43,327 bases of DNA from Phascolarctobacterium_A sp902463975 (GTDB lineage: Bacteria > Bacillota > Negativicutes > Acidaminococcales > Acidaminococcaceae), in contig NZ_CABQHJ010000026.1 in the NCBI RefSeq assembly GCF_902463975.1, positions 1-43,327 on the forward strand. Reading direction: 5' to 3'. Under the pieces are notes generated by a model. It was not told the origin of the DNA. It ran no database searches and saw nothing but the letters and a program-made list of their open reading frames with translations. The position numbers and the translations under genes are program-made. Positions 7,137-14,364 of the stretch are shown here, piece after piece (the first letter of the stretch is position 1; every line of letters begins with the position of its first letter).

Positions 7137-7450
7137 AAGCGGTAATCAGGCCTTCAACTCGCTGTTGCAAGTTGTTAATGAGTAATGACCGTGAAATGGT
7201 TACAAAACCGCAAGCGGTAATCTGGCCTTCAACATGGGATTATGCACTTGAGAGACATACAATATTATATGAGTTGTTACAAAACCGCAAGCGGTAATCT
7301 GGCCTTCAACGGCATTTATCCCAGAAAAGATCAACTGATCAATTGTTACAAAACCGCAAGCGGTAATCTGGCCTTCAACGATGTGCAAGTATCCAATAAT
7401 GGAATCAGTCTGAAAGTTACAAAACCGCAAGCGGTAATCTGGCCTTCAAC
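7136..7450 (-). CRISPR. Small orphan CRISPR array (4 perfect repeats, 1 broken)
   Basis: Identical 35-bp repeats lie at 7199-7233, 7276-7310, 7345-7379 and 7416-7450. A truncated, diverged repeat lies at 7136-7158. The unlike spacers are 40, 42, 34 and 36 bp. The repeat contains the inverted pair ACCGC/GCGGT. The degenerate repeat on the left and a good minus-strand promoter on the right (7639-7667) indicate that the leader is on the right and transcription runs right to left. No cas gene, tracrRNA-like anti-repeat or effector is present in the window, so any interference must act in trans or is lost. Spacer length variation is wider than usual. Confidence 0.75.
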
Positions 7451-7638
7451 CCTGTGGCTCGCACACGGCTCACAGAGCGGGCTTAAAGCCCTACAATGGA
7501 AAATCAAAACGCTGTTCATAGCAAAAACAGCAAAAATGCTCACAAGAGCGGTACATTTACGCCTCCGTCAAAAGCAAAACGCGCCTGGCGCAAGCCTTAC
7601 AGCATTTTGGCAAACCGTTTGCCTCCTGTAATAAATTT

Positions 7639-7667
7639 ACTATAACACATCGAACAGAATTTGACAA
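7639..7667 (-). promoter_or_regulatory. Promoter of the CRISPR leader
   Basis: On the minus strand, TTGTCA (7662-7667), a 17-bp spacer and TATAGT (7639-7644). Transcription would start near 7632, cross a leader of about 180 bp without a convincing ORF (7451-7630), and enter the array. Confidence 0.6.
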
Positions 7668-7822
7668 GCACTTTCTGCAAATCCGCCTATATTATACGCA
7701 TTACAGCACCTATATTTAATATATGAAAAAGTATTTGCAAACAAAATTAAAGCTATCAAAAAATTAGCACAGCAGTTGTCGAGGGTGTTTCCTGCATGTA
7801 GAGTAGAGCGTCATGCAAAGCA

Positions 7823-7878
7823 AATTCACCGTGCGCCACTCCAAGCTTTCGGAAGCAGAGGTGCGTGAGCTGGCGTCC
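7823..7878 (+). pseudogene. Duplicated fragment of the rpn 3' end
   Basis: Fifty-six bases match the end of the rpn gene (8811-8866) with two mismatches. They encode the same FTVRHSKLSEAEVRELAS segment. The frame runs on into unrelated sequence and stops at 7915-7917. It is probably a relic of a second rpn paralogue or of C-terminal exchange. The rest of 7680-7910 shows no gene. Confidence 0.75.
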
Positions 7879-7913
7879 TCCAGAAAAATATTTAGCAAAT
7901 TTTCATACTATTC

Positions 7914-7942
7914 TTGACGTTATCGCGACTATCTGATAATAT
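7914..7942 (+). promoter_or_regulatory. Promoter of rpn
   Basis: TTGACG (7914-7919), a 17-bp spacer and TAATAT (7937-7942). The start near 7949 gives a leader of about 105 nt that contains the hairpin at 7996-8037. Confidence 0.6.
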
Positions 7943-7995
7943 AAATCCATAAGATTTTGCACACCTGCCTGGAGCACGGTCACTGCAGCGTCACG

Positions 7996-8037
7996 AACGC
8001 CTTATGTATTATTGAGTAGTACATAAGGCGTTTTTTT
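7996..8037 (+). terminator. Intrinsic terminator in the rpn leader (attenuator)
   Basis: A perfect 13-bp stem (AACGCCTTATGTA 7996-8008, TACATAAGGCGTT 8020-8032) is followed by seven T. It lies after the rpn promoter and only a few bases before the rpn Shine-Dalgarno site, so it should stop most transcripts before the gene. Confidence 0.75.
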
Positions 8038-8053
8038 GAAGGGAGTTGAACGA

Positions 8054-8881
8054 ATGGTAAATCTGAGAGAAGATACCAGAGAATCTATTGCCAAATTAAC
8101 TTTAATGGATGACATTTTCATGAACAAGGTCTTTGAAAATGATACGGAGCGTACAGCGTTGTTGTTGCGAATTATCTTAAATAATGATAAGATAAAGGTA
8201 ATAAAAGCAGTAACGCAGCAGAAGCTGAAAAACCTGTCAGGATATGACCTGCATCTGGACATTCTGGCGCAGGAAGAAAACGGCAGGCTTTTCAATGTAG
8301 AAGTACAGAACCGCAGTAGTGGCGCTGCAGCACGCAGAGCACGCTATCATCTGAGCCTGTTGGACGCTCACAGCCTGCCAAAGGGTGAAGTATACCAAAG
8401 GCTACCTGATAATTACGTTATCTTTATCACGCAGTATGACGTGCTGAAGGGCGGGTTACCGATATATCACATCAGTAGAAAAATAGAAGAAAACAATGCA
8501 GCTTTTGCTGATGGTTCGCACATCATCTATGTAAATAATAAAATTCAGGATAACACACCACTTGGCCGTCTGATGCACGATTTCAACTGTAGTAATCCGA
8601 ATGATATGTATTATCCGGAATTAGCAGAAAAGGCAAGATATTTTAAGAAAACAGAAAAGGGGTTGACGAACATGGGCGATGTATTTGAAAAATTACTTGC
8701 AAAGAGAGAAAAAGAAGCTGCTATGAAAGCTGCGAAAAAAGCAGCGGAAGAAGCACAAGCAAACAAAGTCGAGCTTGCCAAAGGCCTTCTGGCTGACGGT
8801 ATGAGTATCGAATTCACTGTGCGTCACTCCAAGCTTTCGGAAGCAGAGGTGCGTGAGCTGGCGTCCAAGCTGACAGCATAA
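8054..8881 (+). CDS. Rpn-family PD-(D/E)XK nuclease/putative transposase
   Basis: A 275-aa member of the Rpn (recombination-promoting nuclease, PDDEXK_2) family. The nuclease core is in the N-terminal half: D69 in HLDIL, then E83-V-Q85 in FNVEVQNRS, the E-x-Q form typical of this family. The C-terminal region is a helical Ala/Lys-rich segment followed by a short unit (SKLSEAEVRELASK), the part that varies between paralogues. ATG at 8054 with GGGAG eight bases upstream; a TTG at 8036 lies inside the terminator T-run and is unlikely. Rpn proteins are known as DNA endonucleases involved in recombination and phage defence. An in-frame internal start at 8672 may yield a separate small protein. Confidence 0.85.
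   Translation: MVNLREDTRESIAKLTLMDDIFMNKVFENDTERTALLLRIILNNDKIKVIKAVTQQKLKNLSGYDLHLDILAQEENGRLFNVEVQNRSSGAAARRARYHLSLLDAHSLPKGEVYQRLPDNYVIFITQYDVLKGGLPIYHISRKIEENNAAFADGSHIIYVNNKIQDNTPLGRLMHDFNCSNPNDMYYPELAEKARYFKKTEKGLTNMGDVFEKLLAKREKEAAMKAAKKAAEEAQANKVELAKGLLADGMSIEFTVRHSKLSEAEVRELASKLTA
8672..8881 (+). CDS. Possible nested small protein (RpnS-like)
   Basis: An in-frame ATG within rpn follows AAAAGGGG by nine bases and would give a 69-aa protein, the C-terminal domain alone (from MGDVFEKLLAKREKEAA). In E. coli, rpn genes encode such C-terminal proteins, which block the toxic full-length nuclease. Here the arrangement is the same, but expression is inferred only from the Shine-Dalgarno site. 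The adjacent duplicated fragment copies part of this same domain. Confidence 0.4.
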   Translation: MGDVFEKLLAKREKEAAMKAAKKAAEEAQANKVELAKGLLADGMSIEFTVRHSKLSEAEVRELASKLTA

Positions 8882-8896
8882 GAGCACATAAAACTC

Positions 8897-8934
8897 AAGG
8901 CGTTCTACCGAACTGCGGTAGAACGCCTTTACTA
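8897..8934 (+). terminator. Terminator of rpn
   Basis: A perfect 14-bp stem (8897-8910 with 8916-8929) followed by a short T-run. Its AAGGCGTTCTACC arm is the same as in the terminator at 6530. Confidence 0.8.
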
Positions 8935-8949
8935 TTCTGGTGCCATCTA

Positions 8950-8958
8950 TGCTATAAT
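8950..8958 (+). promoter_or_regulatory. Extended -10 promoter of the SGNH hydrolase
   Basis: TGCTATAAT at 8950-8958 is an extended -10 with no clear -35. It lies 36 bases before the ATG at 8994. The same TATGCTATAAT string precedes the gene at 19214. Confidence 0.5.
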
Positions 8959-8993
8959 AATATGTAGAAAAAACAACGTGAGGAGCGATTATC

Positions 8994-9548
8994 ATGAAAT
9001 ACGTTGCCTGTTACGGCGATTCTCTGGTGCAGGGCTTTCCCTTCGGCCCACGTTATTCCTGGACCGCTCAGGTGGAAAAGCTGACGCAGATTAAAATGCT
9101 CAATTACGGCGTCTGCGGTGATTGCTGCGACGATATCATCTACCGCATGCGCCAGTATGCACTGCCGGAATATGTGCATCACGTTCTCTTCCTCGGCGGT
9201 GCCAACGATATTCTGCAGGGGCGCCGCCTTGAGGATATCAGCCGCGATTATAAGCGTGTGCTGCAGTGGTGCGAGGAAAAGCACTACAGTCTGTGCGTAG
9301 TGCTGCCGTTCATCAGTACGGAGCAGGCGCTCAATCGTCAGCTGCTGAACCTGCGGCAGGAGGCAGAGCATATCTGCGGCGGTAAGGCCTTCCTGCTGGA
9401 TTTGCAGCCTGCCATCGGCATGGACGCCGGAGCACGCTTCAAGGCCTACGTTGACGGTATTCATCCCAAATCGCAGACGTATGAGGCGATGGGGAATTAC
9501 GCAGCGCCGCGGATCTGGCAATGGCTGAAGGAAGAAAAAGAGGCTTAA
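8994..9548 (+). CDS. SGNH/GDSL-family hydrolase
   Basis: A 184-aa cytoplasmic esterase/lipase-type hydrolase without a signal peptide. Block I GDS holds the nucleophile Ser10. Block III GAND (N71) supplies the oxyanion hole. Block V DGIHP contributes Asp154 and His157 of the triad. The length is typical of single-domain SGNH enzymes. Substrate is unknown; related proteins deacetylate sugars or cleave short-chain esters. It has its own extended -10 promoter and a GAGGAGC site before the ATG. It stands alone between the accessory region and the ylxM-ffh operon. Confidence 0.85.
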   Translation: MKYVACYGDSLVQGFPFGPRYSWTAQVEKLTQIKMLNYGVCGDCCDDIIYRMRQYALPEYVHHVLFLGGANDILQGRRLEDISRDYKRVLQWCEEKHYSLCVVLPFISTEQALNRQLLNLRQEAEHICGGKAFLLDLQPAIGMDAGARFKAYVDGIHPKSQTYEAMGNYAAPRIWQWLKEEKEA

Positions 9549-9579
9549 AAAATTTTTTTAAGGTGACAAGTAAAAATAC

Positions 9580-9608
9580 TTGACAAGCATCGCTTTATGC
9601 TTTATACT
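9580..9608 (+). promoter_or_regulatory. Promoter of the ylxM-ffh operon
   Basis: A consensus TTGACA (9580-9585), a 17-bp spacer and TATACT (9603-9608), 33 bases before the ylxM ATG. Confidence 0.8.
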
Positions 9609-9641
9609 TACATAGTCGACTAAATTTCGAGAGGGATAAAA

Positions 9642-9995
9642 ATGTCAGCAGAAGAAATTTTTGCGCAGCGTATGCGCTTAGGCAGGCTCTTTGATATTTA
9701 CGGCGGACTTCTGACAGCTAAGCAGAAGCAATGCCTGGGACTGTATTTCTATGACGACTTGTCTCTGAGCGAGATTTCGGAGGAGCTGGGCGTTTCGCGT
9801 CAGGCTGTCCACGACCTGCTCAAGCGTGTTGAGCAGCTGCTAGAACGATATGAAGCATCACTGAAGGTGCTGAGCCGCGAGGAGGAGCTGCATGCTAAGC
9901 TGCAGCAGGCAATAGATTTGCTGGCAACTCCGGATGAGGCAAAAAAAGACGAGGCCGTGCAAATGCTGAAAGAGCTTTGCAGTGAAGGTAGGTAG
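9642..9995 (+). CDS. ylxM: YlxM-family SRP-associated protein (UPF0122)
   Basis: A 117-aa protein with a sigma-region-4-like helix-turn-helix (LTAKQKQCLGLYFYDDLSLS, then SEELGVSRQAVHDLLKR) and a C-terminal coiled tail. YlxM proteins are encoded directly upstream of ffh and bind or modulate the signal recognition particle. That placement holds here: the stop lies five bases before the ffh ATG. GAGAGGGAT is the ribosome-binding site. Despite the DNA-binding look, direct transcriptional control is not established for this family. Confidence 0.88.
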   Translation: MSAEEIFAQRMRLGRLFDIYGGLLTAKQKQCLGLYFYDDLSLSEISEELGVSRQAVHDLLKRVEQLLERYEASLKVLSREEELHAKLQQAIDLLATPDEAKKDEAVQMLKELCSEGR

Positions 9996-10000
9996 ATAGA

Positions 10001-11347
10001 ATGGCATTTGAAAGTTTATCTGAAAGATTACAAAATGCATTAAAGATGTTCCGTGGCAACGGCAAGCTGACTGAGGAAGATTTAAAGGCTCCTATGCGCG
10101 AAGTGCGTATGGCGCTTTTGGAGGCCGACGTTAACTTCAAGGTTGTTAAGGACTTTGTAGCCAAGGTTAAAGAGCGTGCTGTTGGTGAAGCGATTGGCGA
10201 AGGCCTGAATCCGCATCAGCAGATTATCAAGATAGTTAATGAAGAACTGATTGAGCTTTTGGGCGGTACCCAAAGCAAGCTCACTGTTGCTCCCAAACCG
10301 CCGACAGTTATTATGCTGGTTGGTCTGCAGGGCGCAGGTAAAACCACTACCGCCGGCAAGCTGGCCAACTACCTGAAGCGCAAGCACAAAAAACCGCTTT
10401 TGGTTGCAGGCGACGTTTACCGTCCTGCTGCTATTACCCAGCTGCAGGTTTTGGGCGAGCAGCTGAATGTGCCGGTATTTACTCTGGGCGACAAGGTTTC
10501 TCCTGTAGAGATTGCCCAAAAGGCCATGGAAAAAGCACATAGCCTGGCATGCGATACGGTAATCATCGATACCGCAGGCCGCTTACATATAAATGAAGAG
10601 CTGATGAAGGAGCTGCGCAACATTAAAGGCGCTGTTCATCCTCAGGAAATTCTGCTGGTTGTAGATGCTATGACCGGTCAGGACGCAGTAACTGTTGCCG
10701 AGAGCTTTGACAAGGAATTGGGCATTGACGGCCTGATTGTTACCAAGCTCGACGGCGATGCCCGCGGTGGTGCGGTGCTTTCCGTAAAGGCTGTTACCGG
10801 CAAGCCGGTTAAATTAATCGGTCTTGGCGAAAAGTTGGATGCTTTGGAGCCCTTCCATCCGGATCGTATGGCTTCCCGTATTCTGGGCATGGGCGATATC
10901 CTGACTCTGGTAGAAAAAATCCAGTCTACAACTGACCTCGCCAAGGCATTGGAGATGGAGAAAAAGCTGCGTAAGGACGAATTCACCTTAGAGCAGTTCC
11001 TGGACCAGATGCAGCAGGTTAAAAAGCTGGGTTCTCTGGAAACCATCTTAGGCTTAATCCCCGGCATGGGCGGCATCAGCCAGAAGCTGAAGGAAGCTAA
11101 TGTGGACGAAAAGGAATTCGACCGCATTGAAGCAATTATCCGTTCCATGACCAAGAAGGAAAGACAAAAACCCGAAATCATCAACGGCAGCCGTCGTAAA
11201 CGTATCGCTGCAGGCTGCGGCATGCGTGTACAGGATGTCAACAAGCTTCTGAAGAACTTCGAAGAAAGCAAGAAGATGATGAAGCGTATGCAGGGTATGG
11301 CAAAGTTTGCTTCCAAAGGCGGCTTCAAGCTGCCGTTTGGCAGATAA
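10001..11347 (+). CDS. ffh: Signal recognition particle protein Ffh (SRP54)
   Basis: A 448-aa GTPase that binds 4.5S/scRNA and signal sequences and delivers ribosomes to FtsY at the membrane. N-terminal four-helix bundle (1-90); G domain with G1 GLQGAGKTTTAGK (from about 108), DTAGR and TKLDG; and a methionine-rich M domain at the end (SKKMMKRMQGMAKF). The length is normal for the family and all parts are present. It is the second gene of the operon, followed by rpsP after 51 bp. The SRP RNA gene and ftsY are not in this window. Confidence 0.97.
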   Translation: MAFESLSERLQNALKMFRGNGKLTEEDLKAPMREVRMALLEADVNFKVVKDFVAKVKERAVGEAIGEGLNPHQQIIKIVNEELIELLGGTQSKLTVAPKPPTVIMLVGLQGAGKTTTAGKLANYLKRKHKKPLLVAGDVYRPAAITQLQVLGEQLNVPVFTLGDKVSPVEIAQKAMEKAHSLACDTVIIDTAGRLHINEELMKELRNIKGAVHPQEILLVVDAMTGQDAVTVAESFDKELGIDGLIVTKLDGDARGGAVLSVKAVTGKPVKLIGLGEKLDALEPFHPDRMASRILGMGDILTLVEKIQSTTDLAKALEMEKKLRKDEFTLEQFLDQMQQVKKLGSLETILGLIPGMGGISQKLKEANVDEKEFDRIEAIIRSMTKKERQKPEIINGSRRKRIAAGCGMRVQDVNKLLKNFEESKKMMKRMQGMAKFASKGGFKLPFGR

Positions 11348-11398
11348 TAAAGAAAGTTCCATGTTGTGAGATATTAATTTAAGGAGGTGAAAATCAAC

Positions 11399-11671
11399 AT
11401 GGCAGTTAAAATCCGTTTAAAACGTATGGGCGCTAAAAAAGCTCCTTTCTATCGTATTGTTGTTGCAGACGCTCGTTCTCCTCGTGATGGTCGTTTCATC
11501 GAATCCATCGGTTACTACGATTCCACCGTTCAACCGGCTAGCGTAAAAATCGATGCTGAGAAAGCTATCGACTGGATGAACAAAGGCGCTCAACCGACCG
11601 ATACCGTTAAAAACCTGTTCAGCAAGGATGGTATCATGAAAAAATTTGCTGAAGCTAAAGCAGCAAAATAA
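11399..11671 (+). CDS. rpsP: 30S ribosomal protein S16
   Basis: A 90-aa bS16 protein, which helps assemble the 5' domain of 16S rRNA. The family opening MAVKIRLKRMGAKKAPFYRI and the RDGRFIESIGYYD block are intact. The ATG at 11399 follows an almost perfect AAGGAGGTGA site at 11381-11390; the upstream in-frame GTG at 11387 lies inside that site and is not a start. It is the first of the rpsP-khpA-ylqD-rimM-trmD-SPOUT gene run, transcribed with ffh or from an unseen local promoter. Confidence 0.97.
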   Translation: MAVKIRLKRMGAKKAPFYRIVVADARSPRDGRFIESIGYYDSTVQPASVKIDAEKAIDWMNKGAQPTDTVKNLFSKDGIMKKFAEAKAAK

Positions 11672-11691
11672 TTTGAGGGGGCGTGATCTAC

Positions 11692-11919
11692 ATGAAGGAA
11701 TTGGTAGAAGTTATGGCCAAATCTCTTGTAAATGATCCCTCTGCAGTAGTAGTGGAGGAGGAGACCACCGGTACAACAACGGTGCTTCGCCTCCATGTTG
11801 CTTCTGAAGATATGGGTAAGGTTATTGGAAAACAGGGCCGTATCGCAAAAGCTATCAGAACTGTTATGAAAGCAGTAGCAACCCGTGAAAATGTGAAAGT
11901 CATTGTCGAAATTATTTGA
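11692..11919 (+). CDS. khpA: KH-domain RNA-binding protein KhpA
   Basis: A 75-aa single KH domain with the GxxG loop in the form GKQGR (context MGKVIGKQGRIAKAIRTVMK). KhpA, with KhpB/Jag, binds RNAs and influences cell elongation and division in Firmicutes. The gene between rpsP and rimM is its usual location (formerly ylqC). The ATG at 11692 is preferred, with GAGGGGG upstream; a GTG three codons earlier is possible. Confidence 0.92.
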   Translation: MKELVEVMAKSLVNDPSAVVVEEETTGTTTVLRLHVASEDMGKVIGKQGRIAKAIRTVMKAVATRENVKVIVEII

Positions 11920-11938
11920 TTGAGGATGGTATATCGCT

Positions 11939-12343
11939 ATGGATAAAATGATCGTTAGGGTTCCCGTCGCTGTTAAAGCAAAAGTTACTGAAGATTTAAA
12001 GTTGAAAATTGTTGGAGATCTCCAAAATACCATAAAGAATATGGAGCTTGATCTGGAACAATTCGAGTTCCAGGCTAAAAAAGCATTGCATCAGGCTGCC
12101 AGCGATTTGAGCGTGCTTCCGGCTTTGCGCGAACAAATTGACATCGAAAGAAATAAGCGTACTGCTGCCAAACAAGAAGCAGAGGCTAAGCTGAAAAGAG
12201 CGGAAGCTCTGGAGCTGGGCGCTGAAATTGGTCATGGTACCCTGGAGCGTACTGTAGAAATTACCGTAGGCACCAATATCGATACCCTGATGGGCGCAGA
12301 AATCCTTACCGAAGACGGTAAGATTATCGCTTTCCGCGAATAA
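11939..12343 (+). CDS. ylqD: YlqD-family protein
   Basis: A 134-aa protein of the YlqD family, function unknown. The middle is a long charged helix (about residues 35-90) rich in Ala/Lys/Glu, probably coiled coil. It is flanked by a short N-terminal strand (MIVRVPVAVKAKVTEDLKLK) and a C-terminal beta segment (VEITVGTNIDTLMGAEILTE). It lies between khpA and rimM as in Bacillus, with only three bases to rimM. The conserved position suggests a role linked to ribosome maturation, but this is not shown. Confidence 0.8.
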   Translation: MDKMIVRVPVAVKAKVTEDLKLKIVGDLQNTIKNMELDLEQFEFQAKKALHQAASDLSVLPALREQIDIERNKRTAAKQEAEAKLKRAEALELGAEIGHGTLERTVEITVGTNIDTLMGAEILTEDGKIIAFRE

Positions 12344-12346
12344 TCC

Positions 12347-12850
12347 ATGGAAAACCAAATAGTTATTGGCAAAATTGTCGCTCCGCACGGTGTGCGGGGC
12401 GATATTCGTATATTGCCGTTAACCGATAAGCCGGAACAATTTTTAGACCTGGATTATCTGCTGCTGCCGGACGGACGCAAGCTGACCGTTAAAGCAGCAC
12501 GCTTTCATAAAAGAATGGTGCTGGTGACCACCGCCGAAATCAAAAGCATGAACGAGTCCGAGCTGCTGCGCGGTATGGAGGTAAGCATTAACGCTGAAGA
12601 CCTGCCTGAGCTGGAGGAAGGACGCTTCTATGTTGCTGATCTCATCGGCCTGCCTGTTTATGACGAGCAGGGCGAGCAAATCGGCACCTTTAAGGATGCA
12701 CTGAGCACCGGCAGCAACGATGTTTATGTTATCGCTGTCCCCGGACAGAAGGATTACCTGCTGCCTGCACTGAAGAAATATGTCAAGGAAATCAATCTGG
12801 CAGAAAAGCGCATTGTCGTGGAGCTGCCGGAATGGGTTGAGGCAGAATGA
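12347..12850 (+). CDS. rimM: Ribosome maturation factor RimM
   Basis: A 167-aa 16S rRNA processing protein that binds S19 during 30S assembly. The N-terminal RimM barrel begins with IVIGKIVAPHGVRGDIRI. The C-terminal PRC-type barrel contains EEGRFYVADLIGLPVYDEQG and the DYLLPAL motif. The ATG overlaps nothing but lies three bases after ylqD, and the stop overlaps the trmD ATG by four bases, so the set is tightly coupled. Confidence 0.96.
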   Translation: MENQIVIGKIVAPHGVRGDIRILPLTDKPEQFLDLDYLLLPDGRKLTVKAARFHKRMVLVTTAEIKSMNESELLRGMEVSINAEDLPELEEGRFYVADLIGLPVYDEQGEQIGTFKDALSTGSNDVYVIAVPGQKDYLLPALKKYVKEINLAEKRIVVELPEWVEAE

Positions 12851-13668
12851 AGTTTTTATTTGTAACCTTATTTCCCGAACAGATTGAGCAGGCCGCAAGC
12901 CATAGCATTCTGCAGCGCGCTGCCTCCAAGGGCCTGATTGAGGTGAGCTGCATCAATCCGCGCGATTTTACGCATGACGTGCATCGCACGGTGGATGATT
13001 CTCCCTTCGGCGGCGGCGCCGGCATGGTGCTGAAGCCGGAGCCGATGGTGGCAGCCATTCGCAAGGCGAAGGAGCAGCTGCCGAACGCCCGCGTTATTGC
13101 GATGTGCCCGGGAGGACGCACGCTCAAACAGAGTATTGTCGAGGAATATGCCCACAGCGGACAGGATTTTATCTTCGTCTGTGGTCATTACGAGGGCTTT
13201 GACGAGCGCATCTTCCATTGGGTTGATGAAAAGCTGTCTATTGGCGATTATGTGCTCACCGGCGGCGAAATGCCTGCCATTATCGTGATGGATGCAATTT
13301 CCCGCTTTATTCCCGGCGTATTGGGCAAGATTGAAAGTGCGGAGGAGGATTCCTTCAGCACCGGTCTTCTGGAATACCCGCAGTACACCCGTCCGGTGAA
13401 CTTTGAGGGCATGGAGGTGCCTGAGGTGCTGCGCAGCGGCAACCATGCGCTGATTAACAGCTGGCGCCTGAAGCAGTCGCTCAAGGCAACGCTCGCTCTG
13501 CGTCCCGACCTTTTGAGTGCGGAGCAGAAGGAGCTTTTGACAGGCCGCTTGCCCTATAAAATGAAAAAATCGGAGCGCCGCTTCTATGAGGAGCTGCGTG
13601 CCGAAATAGCTGCCGAGCAGGAAAAACGCGCAAGCGCCGAGGTGAAGGAGGATGAGGCGAATGGCTGA
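12847..13668 (+). CDS. trmD: tRNA (guanine-N1-)-methyltransferase TrmD
   Basis: A 273-aa SPOUT enzyme making m1G37 in tRNAs to prevent +1 frameshifting. The typical features are present: the N-terminal LFPEQIEQAASHSILQRA, GGGAGMVLKPEP, and the trefoil-knot SAM site SIGDYVLTGGEMPA. The C-terminal domain ends in an acidic, Lys/Glu-rich tail slightly longer than the minimum. The start overlaps the rimM stop by four bases, and the end overlaps the following methyltransferase by eight. Confidence 0.97.
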   Translation: MKFLFVTLFPEQIEQAASHSILQRAASKGLIEVSCINPRDFTHDVHRTVDDSPFGGGAGMVLKPEPMVAAIRKAKEQLPNARVIAMCPGGRTLKQSIVEEYAHSGQDFIFVCGHYEGFDERIFHWVDEKLSIGDYVLTGGEMPAIIVMDAISRFIPGVLGKIESAEEDSFSTGLLEYPQYTRPVNFEGMEVPEVLRSGNHALINSWRLKQSLKATLALRPDLLSAEQKELLTGRLPYKMKKSERRFYEELRAEIAAEQEKRASAEVKEDEANG

Positions 13669-14275
13669 TTTATATGTTGGCCTGGTCCATTATCCTATCT
13701 ACAACAAGCGCATGAATGTTATCGCCGGCGCGGTGACTAACTTTGATATCCACGATATTTCGCGTACCTGCCGCACCTACAACGTGCAGGGCTATTACAT
13801 CATCCATCCGCTGGAGGTCCAGAAGCAGATTATCGACAAGATACTTTCCTACTGGCAGGAGGGCTATGGCAAGGTGTATAACCCCGACCGTGCCGACGCG
13901 CTGAGCCGCGTGCTGTGGCAGCCTGATATCGCAAGTGCGGTGCAGACGATAGCAGAGCGCACAGGCAAGCAACCTTACGTTGTCACTACGGATGCACGCA
14001 TTTATCCCAACACCGTTTCCTACAGCTTTATGCGCAAGCAGCTGCAGGAGGGTGACAGACCGGTGCTGCTTTTGTTCGGCACAGGCTTTGGCATCGAGGC
14101 GGAAACTATGGCCAAATTTGATTATATTCTGGAGCCTGTTTACGGCCCCTGCGACTATAATCATCTTTGCGTGCGCAGTGCCGCCGCCATTATTCTGGAC
14201 AGGCTTGCAGGCGAGGCCTGGTGGGAAAAAAATAAAGAAAAATGCAAGAAATTATACACTTTTCTCTTGCATTAA
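13661..14275 (+). CDS. SPOUT-type RNA methyltransferase (TrmD-adjacent)
   Basis: A 204-aa protein of the Methyltrn_RNA_4 family, which usually follows trmD in Negativicutes and other anaerobes. The LLLFGTGFGIE segment and the C-terminal DYILEPVYGPCDYNHLCVRS segment look like the cofactor knot of SPOUT methyltransferases. The substrate is unknown, probably tRNA or rRNA given its neighbours. The ATG at 13661 has GGAGG (13647-13651) at correct spacing, so it is preferred over the in-frame ATG at 13652. Confidence 0.82.
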   Translation: MADLYVGLVHYPIYNKRMNVIAGAVTNFDIHDISRTCRTYNVQGYYIIHPLEVQKQIIDKILSYWQEGYGKVYNPDRADALSRVLWQPDIASAVQTIAERTGKQPYVVTTDARIYPNTVSYSFMRKQLQEGDRPVLLLFGTGFGIEAETMAKFDYILEPVYGPCDYNHLCVRSAAAIILDRLAGEAWWEKNKEKCKKLYTFLLH

Positions 14276-14353
14276 TTGTTTGTCTATGATACAATTTACG
14301 TTGTGTAATACGGACGGTCCGCTGTGGAGTTCGCACATGAACGTCTATGATTT
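14267..14353 (+). promoter_or_regulatory. rplS promoter and leader (L19 leader candidate)
   Basis: TTGCAT (14267-14272), a 17-bp spacer and TACAAT (14290-14295) overlap the end of the preceding gene. They drive a leader of about 65 nt containing the inverted pair CGGAC/GTCCG and a second short stem before AGGAGGA. Some Firmicutes carry an autoregulatory L19-binding leader at this place; whether this is the same family cannot be decided by eye. Confidence 0.5.
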
Positions 14354-14364
14354 AGGAGGAAACT

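Noticed and set aside
7242..7631. 129-aa frame across the CRISPR array and leader
   Set aside because: It is made of the repeat read in one frame with unrelated spacers between; no ribosome-binding site; the repeats explain it.
7451..7640. tracrRNA beside the CRISPR array
   Set aside because: No anti-repeat complementary to the 35-bp repeat was found in the flanks.
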